From a bacterium BMS3Abin15 (GTDB taxonomy: Bacteria; Patescibacteriota; Minisyncoccia; Moranbacterales; 2-12-FULL-40-10): DNA of 38,526 nt. The position numbers and the translations under genes were made by a program. The stretch lies in contig BDTH01000069.1 in NCBI GenBank assembly GCA_002923195.1, positions 1 to 38,526 of the forward strand, written 5' to 3'. The notes under the pieces are model-generated. The model ran no database searches. It saw only the letters and a program-made list of their open reading frames with translations, and was not told the origin of the DNA. Of this stretch, positions 31,911 through 38,526 are shown piece after piece; position 1 is the first letter of the stretch; each line of letters begins with the position of its first letter.

Positions 31911-31940
31911 AAAAGGGGCGAAGATTTCTCTTCACCCCCT
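31911..31940 (-). terminator. Intrinsic terminator of the small membrane protein gene
   Basis: On the minus strand AGGGGGTGAAG, loop AGAAAT, then CTTCGCCCCT followed by TTTTAT. The stem has one G-T pair. It lies directly after the stop codon at 31946, so it ends that gene. Confidence 0.8.
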
Positions 31941-31945
31941 GAGTT

Positions 31946-32281
31946 CTAAAAGTGAGATGTCAGACTATTCTTTTTTTGGGTAGTGCCAGACAGAAGCTTT
32001 ACCGAATTAAGTTCTCCCCTTTCATATGTTATAAGTATTTTTGCTTCGAAGAAGGAAGACCCTTCTTTAGTAATGTCTTCTGGCGTGACCCCCTTGACTA
32101 ATAAACCTTGCTCTTCTTTTTTTAGCTGCTTTTTTGTTTCTAATATCATTATTACCACTCCGACGACACTACCGAGATAGACCATAAACACGTAAGGAAA
32201 ACGGTCACCGTTAGCGTTCAAGGCAAAAACTAATAAAACCATAAGTCCCACTACATACAAAATGCGCCCGATAATTAACAT
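31946..32281 (-). CDS. Small two-helix membrane protein of unknown function
   Basis: 111 residues from the ATG at 32281 (MLIIGRILYVVGLMVLL), which is preceded by a very strong Shine-Dalgarno, AAAGGAGGGGGA; an upstream ATG at 32350 is less likely. Two membrane helices (about 1-20 and 28-50), then a soluble C-terminal tail of about 60 residues (LKKEEQGLLVKGVTPEDITKEG, FFEAKILITYERGELNSVKLL). No family recognised. It is the only minus-strand gene right of the origin, and with its own terminator and strong ribosome site it looks like an independently expressed unit. Confidence 0.75.
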   Translation of the reverse strand: MLIIGRILYVVGLMVLLVFALNANGDRFPYVFMVYLGSVVGVVIMILETKKQLKKEEQGLLVKGVTPEDITKEGSSFFEAKILITYERGELNSVKLLSGTTQKKNSLTSHF

Positions 32282-32356
32282 TCCCCCTCCTTTAAAAAAG
32301 TCGTTTATGTTTATATGTTTAAATGTTAAGATGCTAAAATGTTTTTGCACTAATCT

Positions 32357-32565
32357 GTAGACAAGTCCTCTAACACAGGGGCCAGAGGGAGAGAACAGTA
32401 TCGAGGTACGAGTCAGCTACACCCCCACACCAATTCTCAATTCTTAATTTCTAAAGCTCACGCTATATTTATTAAGAATTGGTGTGGGGGATTACCAGCT
32501 CGCCCATATCTTGATAAACAGTTCCCGGATTGAGGACAAAAGATAGGAGTCCCCAATTTGCCTAC
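32357..32565. ncRNA. Candidate 6S-like or other structured RNA
   Basis: In a 467-bp gene-free stretch. GTAGACAA (32357-32364) pairs with TTGCCTAC (32558-32565), with a G-U in the minus-strand RNA; further inside, GAGAAC (32391-32396) faces GTTCCC (32521-32526) and CAGCT faces AGCTCG. A long rod with internal bulges and an apical loop holding the palindromic element (32422-32490) would result, the general shape of 6S RNA. I cannot confirm conserved bases. The rest of the region holds the ruvB promoter. Confidence 0.3.
32422..32490. repeat. CCCCCACACCAATTCT inverted-repeat element, same family as in yebC
   Basis: Arms 32422-32437 and 32475-32490 are perfect 16-bp complements. The outer 13 bases, CCCCCACACCAAT, equal the inner part of the terminal repeats at 12321-12400, while the centres differ. 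Here the element is in non-coding DNA. Confidence 0.88.
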
Positions 32566-32640
32566 AGTTTACTGCTAATCATCCTAAAAACCACTTAAAA
32601 ATAAGAGTTTTTAAAGGATGACCAAGTAGCATATCATACC

Positions 32641-32669
32641 TTTCAAGATTTGTCAAATAGCGGTATAAT
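32641..32669 (+). promoter_or_regulatory. Candidate ruvB promoter
   Basis: TATAAT at 32664-32669, 80 bp before the ruvB start. The -35 position 17 bp upstream reads TTTCAA (32641-32646), a weak match. An inverted repeat CATCCT...AGGATG lies just upstream (about 32580-32620). Confidence 0.4.
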
Positions 32670-32748
32670 ACAGTTATATAGGGCAAATCTTGCGAATAAG
32701 TGACAAACCTTGACTAATGTAATACACTTACCAATACACAATATTCAT

Positions 32749-33762
32749 ATGGCAATTATAAATTCTAAAGAACAAGTAGAGGACGCAAAACTGGACAAAA
32801 CTCTTCGTCCACAGAGCTTTTCCGAATACGTGGGGCAAGAAAAAATCAAGAAAAACCTTGATATTTTTATTAAAGCTGCCAAGAAAAGAAAAGAGCCAAT
32901 AGAGCACGTGTTGCTTTATGGTCCTCCCGGGCTGGGCAAGACTACTCTGGCTCATATTATTGCTAAGGAGATGGGAGTTAATATCAGAGTAACTTCCGGT
33001 CCGGCGATTGAACGAGTGGGTGATTTGGGATCAATTCTAACCAATCTTCAAGACGGCGATGTTTTATTTATTGATGAGATCCACCGACTTAATAAAGTTA
33101 TTGAAGAAGTTTTTTATCCGGCTATGGAGGATTATAAACTGGATATTATTATCGGCAAAGGGCCGTCAGCTAGAACTCTCCAGCTTGATCTTCCTAAATT
33201 TACTCTGATAGGAGCTACGACCCGGCTGGGGTCTATTTCCAGTCCCTTGCGCAATCGTTTTGGAGCTATTCATCGTCTGGATTTCTACAATGAGAACGAA
33301 GTAAAAGATATTATAGATCGATCCAGTAATATCTTGGAAATTGACGTTGATGACAGCGGGGCTAAAAAAATAGCTTCTTGCAGCCGCCAGACCCCTCGTG
33401 TGGCTAATCGAATTTTGAAAAGAGTAAGGGACTTTGCCCAAATGAGAAATCATAATAGAATAAATAAAGACGTTGCCGAAGAAGCGCTGAAAATGCTGGA
33501 CGTTGATAAAGTAGGATTGGAACCGACTGACCGGCAAATTTTAGAAACTATAATTAATAAATTTGACGGTGGCCCGGTGGGCATTCAAACCATTGCTGCA
33601 GCTACTTCAGAAGAGGTTCAAACCATAGAAGATGTTTACGAACCGTATTTAATCCAGCTTGGTTTTCTGGCGCGCACTCCCCGGGGGAGGGTTGTTACCA
33701 GGAATGGGTTTAAGCATTTGGGACATAGCATTCCCTCAGAAAAACAGCAGGAATTAATGTAA
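32749..33762 (+). CDS. ruvB: Holliday junction branch-migration ATPase RuvB
   Basis: AAA+ motor that drives branch migration with RuvA. 337 residues from the ATG at 32749 ([21 protein letters not shown]); a TTG at 32710 would add 13 unconserved residues. Motifs: [19 protein letters not shown], Walker A GPPGLGKT at 58-65, Walker B DEIHRL at 109-114, sensor [18 protein letters not shown] with the arginine finger region, and the winged-helix C-terminus ([14 protein letters not shown]). Complete. Usually beside ruvA/ruvC, here alone and followed by a small membrane gene. Confidence 0.97.
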   Translation: MAIINSKEQVEDAKLDKTLRPQSFSEYVGQEKIKKNLDIFIKAAKKRKEPIEHVLLYGPPGLGKTTLAHIIAKEMGVNIRVTSGPAIERVGDLGSILTNLQDGDVLFIDEIHRLNKVIEEVFYPAMEDYKLDIIIGKGPSARTLQLDLPKFTLIGATTRLGSISSPLRNRFGAIHRLDFYNENEVKDIIDRSSNILEIDVDDSGAKKIASCSRQTPRVANRILKRVRDFAQMRNHNRINKDVAEEALKMLDVDKVGLEPTDRQILETIINKFDGGPVGIQTIAAATSEEVQTIEDVYEPYLIQLGFLARTPRGRVVTRNGFKHLGHSIPSEKQQELM

Positions 33763-33769
33763 AAAACAA

Positions 33770-34042
33770 ATGGATATTTTTAAAATTCTTTATACAGTTT
33801 TTTTCTTCATTTGCATAGCCATAAGTGTGACTATAATTTTTCATATTATTAGGTATTCCTATAATAAAGCGGCAACTGTTTTAATGTTGATTGTTTTCAT
33901 TGTTGTAACCAGCACTCTTCTTTTTGCCAATTCTGTTCTGTTTTCATCTATGAAACTGGAAAAAGTTTTACCCATCGACAGTATTAATAATTTAATTGAT
34001 AGTAAAAACCAAGATGATAAACCTTGGAAAACTCCATTTTAG
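33770..34042 (+). CDS. Small membrane protein upstream of bPH gene
   Basis: 90 residues with two hydrophobic helices (about 5-27, FKILYTVFFFICIAISVTIIF, and 34-57, AATVLMLIVFIVVTSTLLFA) and a short hydrophilic tail. No family recognised. It begins 7 nt after ruvB and its 3' end overlaps the next gene by about 29 nt, so the pair is probably translationally coupled. Confidence 0.65.
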   Translation: MDIFKILYTVFFFICIAISVTIIFHIIRYSYNKAATVLMLIVFIVVTSTLLFANSVLFSSMKLEKVLPIDSINNLIDSKNQDDKPWKTPF

Positions 34043-34607
34043 AGATATAGGGAAACAAGAAAGAGTGATTCGAGTCATTCATCGGCACTGGTTTGATATT
34101 TTTAAACAATTTATAATTATTTTCGCCGGAACGGCTTTTCTTGTCTGGGGATTTTTCTCTCTACCGGATTTAATATCTGATTTTTTGCCCAAGCTGGAGA
34201 ATACAAATACTTATGCAATTGTATTTTTTATAGAAAGCACATTCGCCTTAATTTTATGGCTTTACGCTTCTCTGATTTGGATTGATTATCATTTGGACAT
34301 TTGGGTTATAACCACGGAACGTATAATTAATGTCGAGCAAAAAGGAGTCTTTGTTCGCCAGGTCAGCGAATTAAAACTTTCTAAAATCCAAGATGTTACT
34401 ACTAAAGTCGGAGGAGTGATTCCCACCATTTTGAATTACGGGAATGTGTATGTCCAGACAGCCGGACAGGAAACAAGATTTGTCTTTCGGCATATCCCGG
34501 ACCCTTATCATACAAAGAGCGAAATAATGAAGCTTCAAAAACAGGCTCTTCAAAGAAGTACCCAGCGCTTAGGGGAAATGGTTCGCGAAGGCAGTATGAA
34601 TATGTAG
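34014..34607 (+). CDS. Membrane protein with bacterial PH domain (YdbS/YdbT-like)
   Basis: 197 residues from the ATG at 34014; a TTG at 33996 would add six. Two membrane helices at about 25-50 and 65-90 are followed by a bPH2 domain (WIDYHLDIWVITTERIINVEQKG, then ELKLSKIQDVTTKVGG and ILNYGNVYVQTAG). The pattern is that of bacterial PH-domain membrane proteins of unknown function. The tail (RSTQRLGEMVREGSMNM) is basic. A clear intrinsic terminator follows at 34625-34658. Confidence 0.8.
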   Translation: MINLGKLHFRDIGKQERVIRVIHRHWFDIFKQFIIIFAGTAFLVWGFFSLPDLISDFLPKLENTNTYAIVFFIESTFALILWLYASLIWIDYHLDIWVITTERIINVEQKGVFVRQVSELKLSKIQDVTTKVGGVIPTILNYGNVYVQTAGQETRFVFRHIPDPYHTKSEIMKLQKQALQRSTQRLGEMVREGSMNM

Positions 34608-34624
34608 TTATAATATGCTAAAGG

Positions 34625-34658
34625 ATGCGGCTAATGCGGCGTGTTAGCCGCATTTTTG
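34625..34658 (+). terminator. Intrinsic terminator after bPH gene
   Basis: Perfect 10-bp stem ATGCGGCTAA/TTAGCCGCAT with a 9-nt loop and then TTTTT. It closes the ruvB-small membrane protein-bPH unit. Confidence 0.9.
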
Positions 34659-34677
34659 ATATAAGCTTGATACAAAA

Positions 34678-37089
34678 ATGAAAATAAAAATCATAATTTT
34701 AACTGTTTTGTTGTTCTTTGTGTTAAGTGGTGAGGGACTAGCTGATATATCTCATGTGGTTATCAGTGAGGTTTATATAGATGGGGCAAATGATTGGATA
34801 GAACTTTATAATCCTACTGATAATGATATAAACTTAGCTGATAATGATTACCGCATAGAAAGAGCAACTGCTTCTGGTGGCAATCCCAGTGTGCTGTTGA
34901 TTTATGGAAAAACTAGTCACAATGCTGAGTATCCTGGAGACACTACCATATTATCTAGGGGATTTTATCTTCATGTACGAAATAAGGCTAAGAAGCAGTT
35001 AAAAAATAGAGCTGACGCGTTGTCTGACTTTACTTTAACGAACAATAATGTCATTTATTTAGCCACAGGGAGCGTTGGGTCTCCAGAAAAAAATCACAAC
35101 AACGACAAAGACATAATTGACTACGTAGGATATGGAAAAGCCTTTCAGTATGAGGGAAATGATCCAGCTCCTAATCCTACTAGCTCCGAAAGTATAATAA
35201 GGAAAGATAATGCGGGTGTTTATCAAGATACTGACAATAATAAAAATGATTTTATTTTAAGTAGTCCTGATCCTCAAAATAGCTCTGGTGACAATAATGA
35301 CGACAACGATGACGATAATGAAAATGATGATAAAAAATATTCTAAAGACATAAGAATTAACGAGCTTTTTCCTAATCCGAAAAAATCACCGGAAAAGAAA
35401 TACGAATTTATCGAACTGTATAATTATGGGGATGAATATATTAATCTAGACGGCTGGCTGATAGAGGATAAGGCAAGAAGAAATAAGAATCCAGTTAAGT
35501 TGTCTGGAACGATCAACCCCGATGATTATATTGTTTTTTACAGCAAGATTGCTCTTAATAATTCAAACGAAGGTGTCTGGCTTCGTGATCCCAATGAAGA
35601 CGAGATTGACTACATTGCTTATAGCACAACACAGGAAGGATATTCCTATAGTTTTGATGGAAATAGCTTCTTATGGACTCGGTATAAAACTCCAGGAGCA
35701 GAAAATAAATTTGATGAGAAAAAAGAATATACTAATAAAATTTATCTTAATGAAATTCTTCCTAATCCATCAGGAGAGGAAGGAGAAGGAGAATATATCG
35801 AAATCTATAATCCCACTGGAGAAAACATTGGCTTAGCCAACTGGACATTAAGAGACGCTTCCAGTACGGGAAAGTATGTTTTACCGGAAAATACGATCGT
35901 AGAATCTAAAAAATACTTAGTTATCTATCGAAAGAATTTTAAATTTGCTCTTAATAATTCAGGGGAAGAAAAGGTTTACCTGATAGATCCTAATGGAAAA
36001 ACTGTGTCGCTTGCGACTTATTCAGGAAGCGATGAAGACGCTTCTTACAACTTCAATGGCAAGAAATGGAGATGGAGCAGGTTTTTAACTCCAGGGGAAA
36101 AGAATAAATTTAATAATCTTCCCCAGGTAAAAATAAAAATAGACAAAAATGTTTATAAGAACGTTTATGCTGATTTTGAAGTTAAAGCCAGTGATCTAGA
36201 CAAGGACGAACTAAAATTTGTCTGGGATTTTGGAGACAACCATAGGAGTTATAAGCAAGGAACAAGACACAAGTATTTAAAGACAGGAAATTACAAGGCC
36301 AGTATCAAGGTTTCTGACGGAAGCGAGGAAGTAATTGGGAAATTTAAAGTTGAAGTAAAAAAGTTTCCTCATCAGGACATAAAAATTGTAGGTCTCTCTC
36401 CCAACCCATCAGGGAAAGATTCTGATTTTGAATGGATTGATATAAAAAATGAATCTGACGGAAAAGTTAATTTAAAAAGCTGGAGCGTGGCTACCGGATG
36501 GAAAATATTATATAACCATCCGATTTACGAAAAGTTAATTATAGAAGCAGGAGAGATAGAGAGACTAACCCGTGATATGTGTCGGTTTACCTTAAATAAC
36601 AAGAGAGCCAAAATAGAACTTCGCTATCCCGACGGAGAAGTAGCTTACGATCTTGAATATGATAAAAAAGATGAAAGCGTCAAGGACGATGAGATTTATG
36701 AAGAAATAGATGGAAAATGGAAATGGACAACGGCGCAGAATAATGCGGAACCTACATTGGCTAACGCGGAAAATACAGGAGATACAAAAGATACAGAAGA
36801 AGAAATTATAAAAATACTAGATGAATTTTTGGGAAAACAGTCCCTAGATCCAGATAAAAAAGACTTTAAGATATTATTAATAAGTTTCATGGGGAACATT
36901 GGGTTGCTTGATAGTATAATAAATAATCAAGAAATAGTTTCAGGAGCTTTAGCAGTGAAACATGATGGACTCACTTATGTTTTTACCAGAAACAACTATT
37001 TGGAAGAACACTATGTAATTAAGTTTTTAAAAAGTCTGGGATTTAAAATAAACTCTTTGGTTAACAAGATTATTTTAATATTTATTTAA
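34678..37089 (+). CDS. Large secreted protein with lamin-tail domains and a PKD domain
   Basis: 803 residues. Signal peptide at 1-22 (KIIILTVLLFFVLSGEGLA). Then lamin-tail-like domains: about 23-200 (HVVISEVYIDGANDWIELYN), about 225-345 (RINELFPNPKKSPEKKYEF, IELYN), about 360-480 (IYLNEILPNPSGEEGEGEY, IEIYNPTG), a PKD domain at about 485-560 (VWDFGDNHRSYKQGTRH), and a further lamin-tail-like domain at about 565-680 (IKIVGLSPNPSGKDSDFEW). An Asp/Asn-rich linker (DNNDDNDDDNENDDKK) separates the first and second. The C-terminal 110 residues are different and I do not recognise them. Secreted LTD proteins with repeated IELYNP motifs are common in CPR and probably sit on the surface. It has its own start after the terminator at 34625. 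Confidence 0.85.
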   Translation: MKIKIIILTVLLFFVLSGEGLADISHVVISEVYIDGANDWIELYNPTDNDINLADNDYRIERATASGGNPSVLLIYGKTSHNAEYPGDTTILSRGFYLHVRNKAKKQLKNRADALSDFTLTNNNVIYLATGSVGSPEKNHNNDKDIIDYVGYGKAFQYEGNDPAPNPTSSESIIRKDNAGVYQDTDNNKNDFILSSPDPQNSSGDNNDDNDDDNENDDKKYSKDIRINELFPNPKKSPEKKYEFIELYNYGDEYINLDGWLIEDKARRNKNPVKLSGTINPDDYIVFYSKIALNNSNEGVWLRDPNEDEIDYIAYSTTQEGYSYSFDGNSFLWTRYKTPGAENKFDEKKEYTNKIYLNEILPNPSGEEGEGEYIEIYNPTGENIGLANWTLRDASSTGKYVLPENTIVESKKYLVIYRKNFKFALNNSGEEKVYLIDPNGKTVSLATYSGSDEDASYNFNGKKWRWSRFLTPGEKNKFNNLPQVKIKIDKNVYKNVYADFEVKASDLDKDELKFVWDFGDNHRSYKQGTRHKYLKTGNYKASIKVSDGSEEVIGKFKVEVKKFPHQDIKIVGLSPNPSGKDSDFEWIDIKNESDGKVNLKSWSVATGWKILYNHPIYEKLIIEAGEIERLTRDMCRFTLNNKRAKIELRYPDGEVAYDLEYDKKDESVKDDEIYEEIDGKWKWTTAQNNAEPTLANAENTGDTKDTEEEIIKILDEFLGKQSLDPDKKDFKILLISFMGNIGLLDSIINNQEIVSGALAVKHDGLTYVFTRNNYLEEHYVIKFLKSLGFKINSLVNKIILIFI

Positions 37090-37100
37090 CTATATAACTA

Positions 37101-37122
37101 GTGCAGGAGCTTGCTCCTGCAC
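37101..37122. terminator. Hairpin after the lamin-tail gene
   Basis: GTGCAGGAGC-TT-GCTCCTGCAC, a perfect 10-bp stem with a two-base loop. No T-tract follows, so it is at best a weak or Rho-assisted terminator. Confidence 0.5.
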
Positions 37123-37132
37123 AGCGATGAGA

Positions 37133-37161
37133 TTGACAAAAGTGTAGCCTCGTGCTATGCT
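37133..37161 (+). promoter_or_regulatory. Consensus promoter of the CxxCxGxG gene
   Basis: TTGACA at 37133-37138 and TATGCT at 37156-37161 with a 17-bp spacer, about 50 bp upstream of the start codon at 37210. One of three near-consensus promoters within 850 bp. Confidence 0.75.
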
Positions 37162-37209
37162 TTTTTGTTGACTTAGTTAATTTAAAAAATAAAAAAGGGA
37201 GGCATTATT

Positions 37210-37503
37210 ATGGACGAAGTTAGAATAGAAGTTCAATGCAATTCTTGTAAGGGAACAGGTGTATATAGAGGTTTTACTGAAAGACCAGGATTTGGAGCAG
37301 TTTGTAATGATTGTAAAGGAAGCGGAAAGGCAATAATCAAATACATACCCTTCACTGGAAGAAAAGAAATAGGCGATATTAAATTTGTCTATTATTCAGG
37401 GGGAATTCCTTATAGTAAAGATGGTGCGGATAATCGCGAAAAAGGAGCTATATCTTATAAGGAGTTTCTTATGGGAAGTATGCCAAGTCATCCCAAAGAA
37501 TAA
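37210..37503 (+). CDS. Small DnaJ-type zinc-ribbon protein (CxxCxGxG)
   Basis: 97 residues. Two CxxCxGxG motifs, CNSCKGTG at 10-17 and CNDCKGSG at 32-39, as in the DnaJ cysteine-rich domain, form one likely zinc site. The rest (IKYIPFTGRKEIGDIKFVYYSGG, SYKEFLMGSMP) matches nothing I know. There is no J domain and no genomic neighbour of the dnaK type. A consensus promoter (37133) and a strong ribosome site (AAAAGGGAGG) suggest high expression. Start: ATG at 37210. Confidence 0.75.
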   Translation: MDEVRIEVQCNSCKGTGVYRGFTERPGFGAVCNDCKGSGKAIIKYIPFTGRKEIGDIKFVYYSGGIPYSKDGADNREKGAISYKEFLMGSMPSHPKE

Positions 37504-37565
37504 TGCTTATTTTCAGTTTTTATGAAGCGGTGAGGTTAAAAACCAATGCCCGCTTTTTATTTTTA

Positions 37566-37594
37566 TTGACATTATAGAAAAATAGTTTTAATAT
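37566..37594 (+). promoter_or_regulatory. Consensus promoter of the 82-residue gene
   Basis: TTGACA at 37566-37571 and TAATAT at 37589-37594, spacer 17 bp. About 50 bp upstream of the start codon at 37645, which also has AAAAGGGAGGG as ribosome site. Confidence 0.75.
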
Positions 37595-37644
37595 GATATA
37601 CTAAAATAAGTCTATCCAGTACCTTAAAAGGGAGGGATAAAAAA

Positions 37645-37893
37645 ATGGAGATCCTATATGATGTTTATTCCATAGTAGATAATAACGAAAACAACTTATC
37701 AGCAAAAAATGCTAAATCAATTGGAAAAATTAAGATTAGCGGAAAAGTTGCTAAAGGAGAAAATTTTACACTGAGTCACAATTTTACTGGGAGAATAGAT
37801 ACCATGGTGTTTTATAGTATAGTTCGTGTTGAAACAGAGTCTTATCCTAATAAAGTTTTTGTTAAACGGATAGGAAGCGCTAATTTGCAATAA
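37645..37893 (+). CDS. Small hypothetical protein
   Basis: 82 residues, no family recognised. It is soluble, slightly basic and predicted mainly beta (KIKISGKVAKGENFTLSHNF, MVFYSIVRVETES, KVFVKRIGS). Preceded by a consensus promoter (37566) and a strong Shine-Dalgarno (GGGAGGG), followed at once by an intrinsic terminator. The same style of expression signals as the CxxCxGxG gene 150 bp upstream suggests that both belong to one recently acquired or highly expressed block. Start: ATG at 37645. Confidence 0.7.
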   Translation: MEILYDVYSIVDNNENNLSAKNAKSIGKIKISGKVAKGENFTLSHNFTGRIDTMVFYSIVRVETESYPNKVFVKRIGSANLQ

Positions 37894-37927
37894 AAAGGCT
37901 AATGTAAAAATACACTAGCCTTTTTAA
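37892..37927 (+). terminator. Intrinsic terminator of the 82-residue gene
   Basis: AAAAAGGCTA (37892-37901) pairs with TAGCCTTTTT (37916-37925), then more A/T. The stop codon TAA overlaps its start. Confidence 0.9.
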
Positions 37928-37948
37928 TATCTATATAGACATTTTTTA

Positions 37949-37977
37949 TTGACGCTTAGATACCGTTTTGATAATAT
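37949..37977 (+). promoter_or_regulatory. Promoter of the tRNA cluster
   Basis: TTGACG at 37949-37954 and TAATAT at 37972-37977 with a 17-bp spacer, about 185 bp upstream of tRNA-Cys and directly upstream of the tRNA-like fragment at 38042. Confidence 0.7.
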
Positions 37978-38041
37978 GGTTGGTACTGGTCACGTGGTGA
38001 AGTAGCTGTATAGGGGTCCTGCCCGCCCGCTTTTGCCAACG

Positions 38042-38061
38042 TGGTCGCATGGCCGAGTGGG
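38042..38061 (+). pseudogene. 5' fragment of a tRNA-Cys-like gene
   Basis: TGGTCGCATGGCCGAGTGG is identical to the first part of the intact tRNA-Cys 120 bp downstream (38162-38180), then diverges. The following 100 bp contain a hairpin GGGTTTC AAAAG GAAACCC (38086-38105) but no anticodon arm I can accept, so this is probably tRNA debris or an anchored duplication. Confidence 0.55.
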
Positions 38062-38162
38062 TCGGATGTAAGCAATCATTCGACGGGTTTCAAAAGGAAA
38101 CCCAGGAAGCGCTCAGACATACAGTTTTTTTGACCGAGACTCTGTCGAGAAAATTAGATTAT

Positions 38163-38233
38163 GGTCGCATGGCCGAGTGGTTAGGCAAGGGTCTGCAAAA
38201 CCCTCCACCCCGGTTCAATTCCGGGTGCGACCT
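38163..38233 (+). tRNA. tRNA-Cys (GCA)
   Basis: 71 bp. Acceptor GGTCGCA/TGCGACC, D arm with GGCCGAGTGGTTAGGC, anticodon stem AGGGT/ACCCT, loop CTGCAAA with anticodon GCA at 38195-38197, T arm CCCGG TTCAATT CCGGG, and U73 as discriminator, an identity base for cysteine. No encoded CCA. Confidence 0.93.
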
Positions 38234-38271
38234 CAAACTCAAGCGTTGGTGGGCGGGCAAAACCACTATTC

Positions 38272-38296
38272 GTGAGTGCAAATCCCACCGTGACCT
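38272..38296 (+). pseudogene. 3' fragment of a tRNA-like gene
   Basis: GTGAG TGCAAAT CCCAC resembles a T arm with one stem mismatch and a changed loop, followed by CGTGACC and T. CGTGACC can pair with the GGTCGCA of the 38042 fragment at six of seven positions counting one G-U. With that fragment it brackets the intact tRNA-Cys. Confidence 0.4.
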
Positions 38297-38322
38297 CAGG
38301 AAAATTAAAAATATAATAAATC

Positions 38323-38406
38323 GGGCGAGTGGTGGAATCGGTATACACGCAGGACTTAAAATTCTGTGAATTCATTTTCATGAGGGTTCGAGTCCCTCCT
38401 CGCCCA
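38323..38406 (+). tRNA. tRNA-Leu (TAA)
   Basis: 84 bp class II tRNA with a long variable arm. Acceptor GGGCGAG/CTCGCCC, D arm TGGTGGAATCGGTATACACGC type, anticodon loop CTTAAAA with anticodon TAA at 38357-38359, T arm GAGGG TTCGAGT CCCTC, discriminator A as expected for leucine. No encoded CCA. Reads UUA/UUG codons. Confidence 0.93.
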
Positions 38407-38414
38407 CAATAATA

Positions 38415-38445
38415 CAAAACACCCCACATAAACGGGGTGTTTTGC
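38415..38445 (+). terminator. Terminator of the tRNA cluster
   Basis: CAAAACACCCC (38415-38425) pairs with GGGGTGTTTTG (38434-38444) around an 8-nt loop; an 11-bp stem whose T-rich arm supplies the T-tract. It follows tRNA-Leu by 8 bp. Confidence 0.88.
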
Positions 38446-38471
38446 TATATTAAATTTCAGCCTGCGGCTGA

Positions 38472-38494
38472 CCACCCGTAGGGTGGCGTTTTTA
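38472..38494 (+). terminator. Second terminator-like hairpin at the window edge
   Basis: CCACCC-GTA-GGGTGG, a 6-bp stem, followed by CGTTTTTAA. Just upstream, CAGCC-TGC-GGCTG forms another small hairpin. May back up the terminator at 38415 or end a transcript beginning outside the window. Confidence 0.5.
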
Positions 38495-38526
38495 ACTTAA
38501 TTAACTACCTCTGCTGTCAGATTTCT

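Noticed and set aside
37101-37122. Strong intrinsic terminator after the lamin-tail gene
   Set aside because: The hairpin is perfect but has no following T-run, so it is kept only as a weak terminator or repeat.
38043-38126. A second complete tRNA starting at 38043
   Set aside because: Only the first 19 bases match; no anticodon stem-loop or T arm can be placed, so it is recorded as a fragment.
38049-38369. 106-residue open frame on the plus strand over the tRNA genes
   Set aside because: It runs through tRNA-Cys and into tRNA-Leu and has no ribosome site or recognisable domain.
38181-38429. 82-residue open frame on the minus strand over the tRNA genes
   Set aside because: It is the antisense of tRNA-Cys and tRNA-Leu; peptides such as GGTRTL and APGIEPG are well-known artefacts of translating tRNA complements.

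Overview
The window looks like a chromosomal segment, containing the replication origin region, of an uncultivated small-genome bacterium of the Candidate Phyla Radiation (Patescibacteria, Parcubacteria or Moranbacteria-like). The evidence is gene content and style: AT-rich DNA, compact housekeeping proteins, a PaaX/Cas2-like membrane-anchored regulator, a lamin-tail-domain secreted protein, DUF348-G5-RlpA and bPH proteins, and many short palindromic repeats. TGA is used as a stop (for example ksgA), so there is no sign of the UGA-glycine code of some CPR lineages. The taxonomic call is inference.

Layout. 0.1-10.1 kb: pcrA, a PaaX/Cas2-like regulator between two near-identical 34-bp palindromes, a long UbiA-family membrane protein, ksgA, a cell-wall DUF348-G5-RlpA protein, comM, lspA, a DksA/TraR zinc finger gene and yraN. 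10.1-10.87 kb: a gene-free stretch with strong hairpins and a candidate structured RNA. 10.9-18.6 kb: a membrane hypothetical, yebC, a CadD-like transporter, pnp and a class A penicillin-binding protein. 18.6-23.3 kb: a tight minus-strand operon ruvC - 7TM protein - ATP-grasp/retropepsin fusion - second ATP-grasp - glycosyltransferase. 23.3-28.5 kb: the origin block, with dciA-like, dnaN and dnaA on the minus strand and rpmH, rnpA, yidC and khpB (jag) on the plus strand. 28.6-31.8 kb: a flippase and two GT2 glycosyltransferases. 31.9-38.5 kb: small membrane proteins, ruvB, a bPH protein, a large secreted lamin-tail/PKD protein, two short genes with consensus promoters and strong ribosome sites, then tRNA-Cys and tRNA-Leu flanked by tRNA debris.

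Genes left of about 26.5 kb run mostly on the minus strand and genes to the right mostly on the plus strand, as expected for leading-strand coding away from an origin near dnaA.

The most unusual property is a large set of short palindromic elements of several families. They lie between genes and also in frame inside conserved genes (pcrA, ksgA twice, yebC twice, lspA, the ATP-grasp fusion, both GT2 genes), where they add roughly 8-28 residues without breaking the frame. One copy is flanked by an 11-bp direct repeat, one copy is nested in another, and one family occurs both inside yebC and in a non-coding region 20 kb away. The second is the PaaX/Cas2-like gene bracketed by matching palindromes, which could be operators or the ends of a mobile unit. 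The third is the ATP-grasp/aspartic protease/7TM/glycosyltransferase operon, a likely peptide- or polymer-modifying system.
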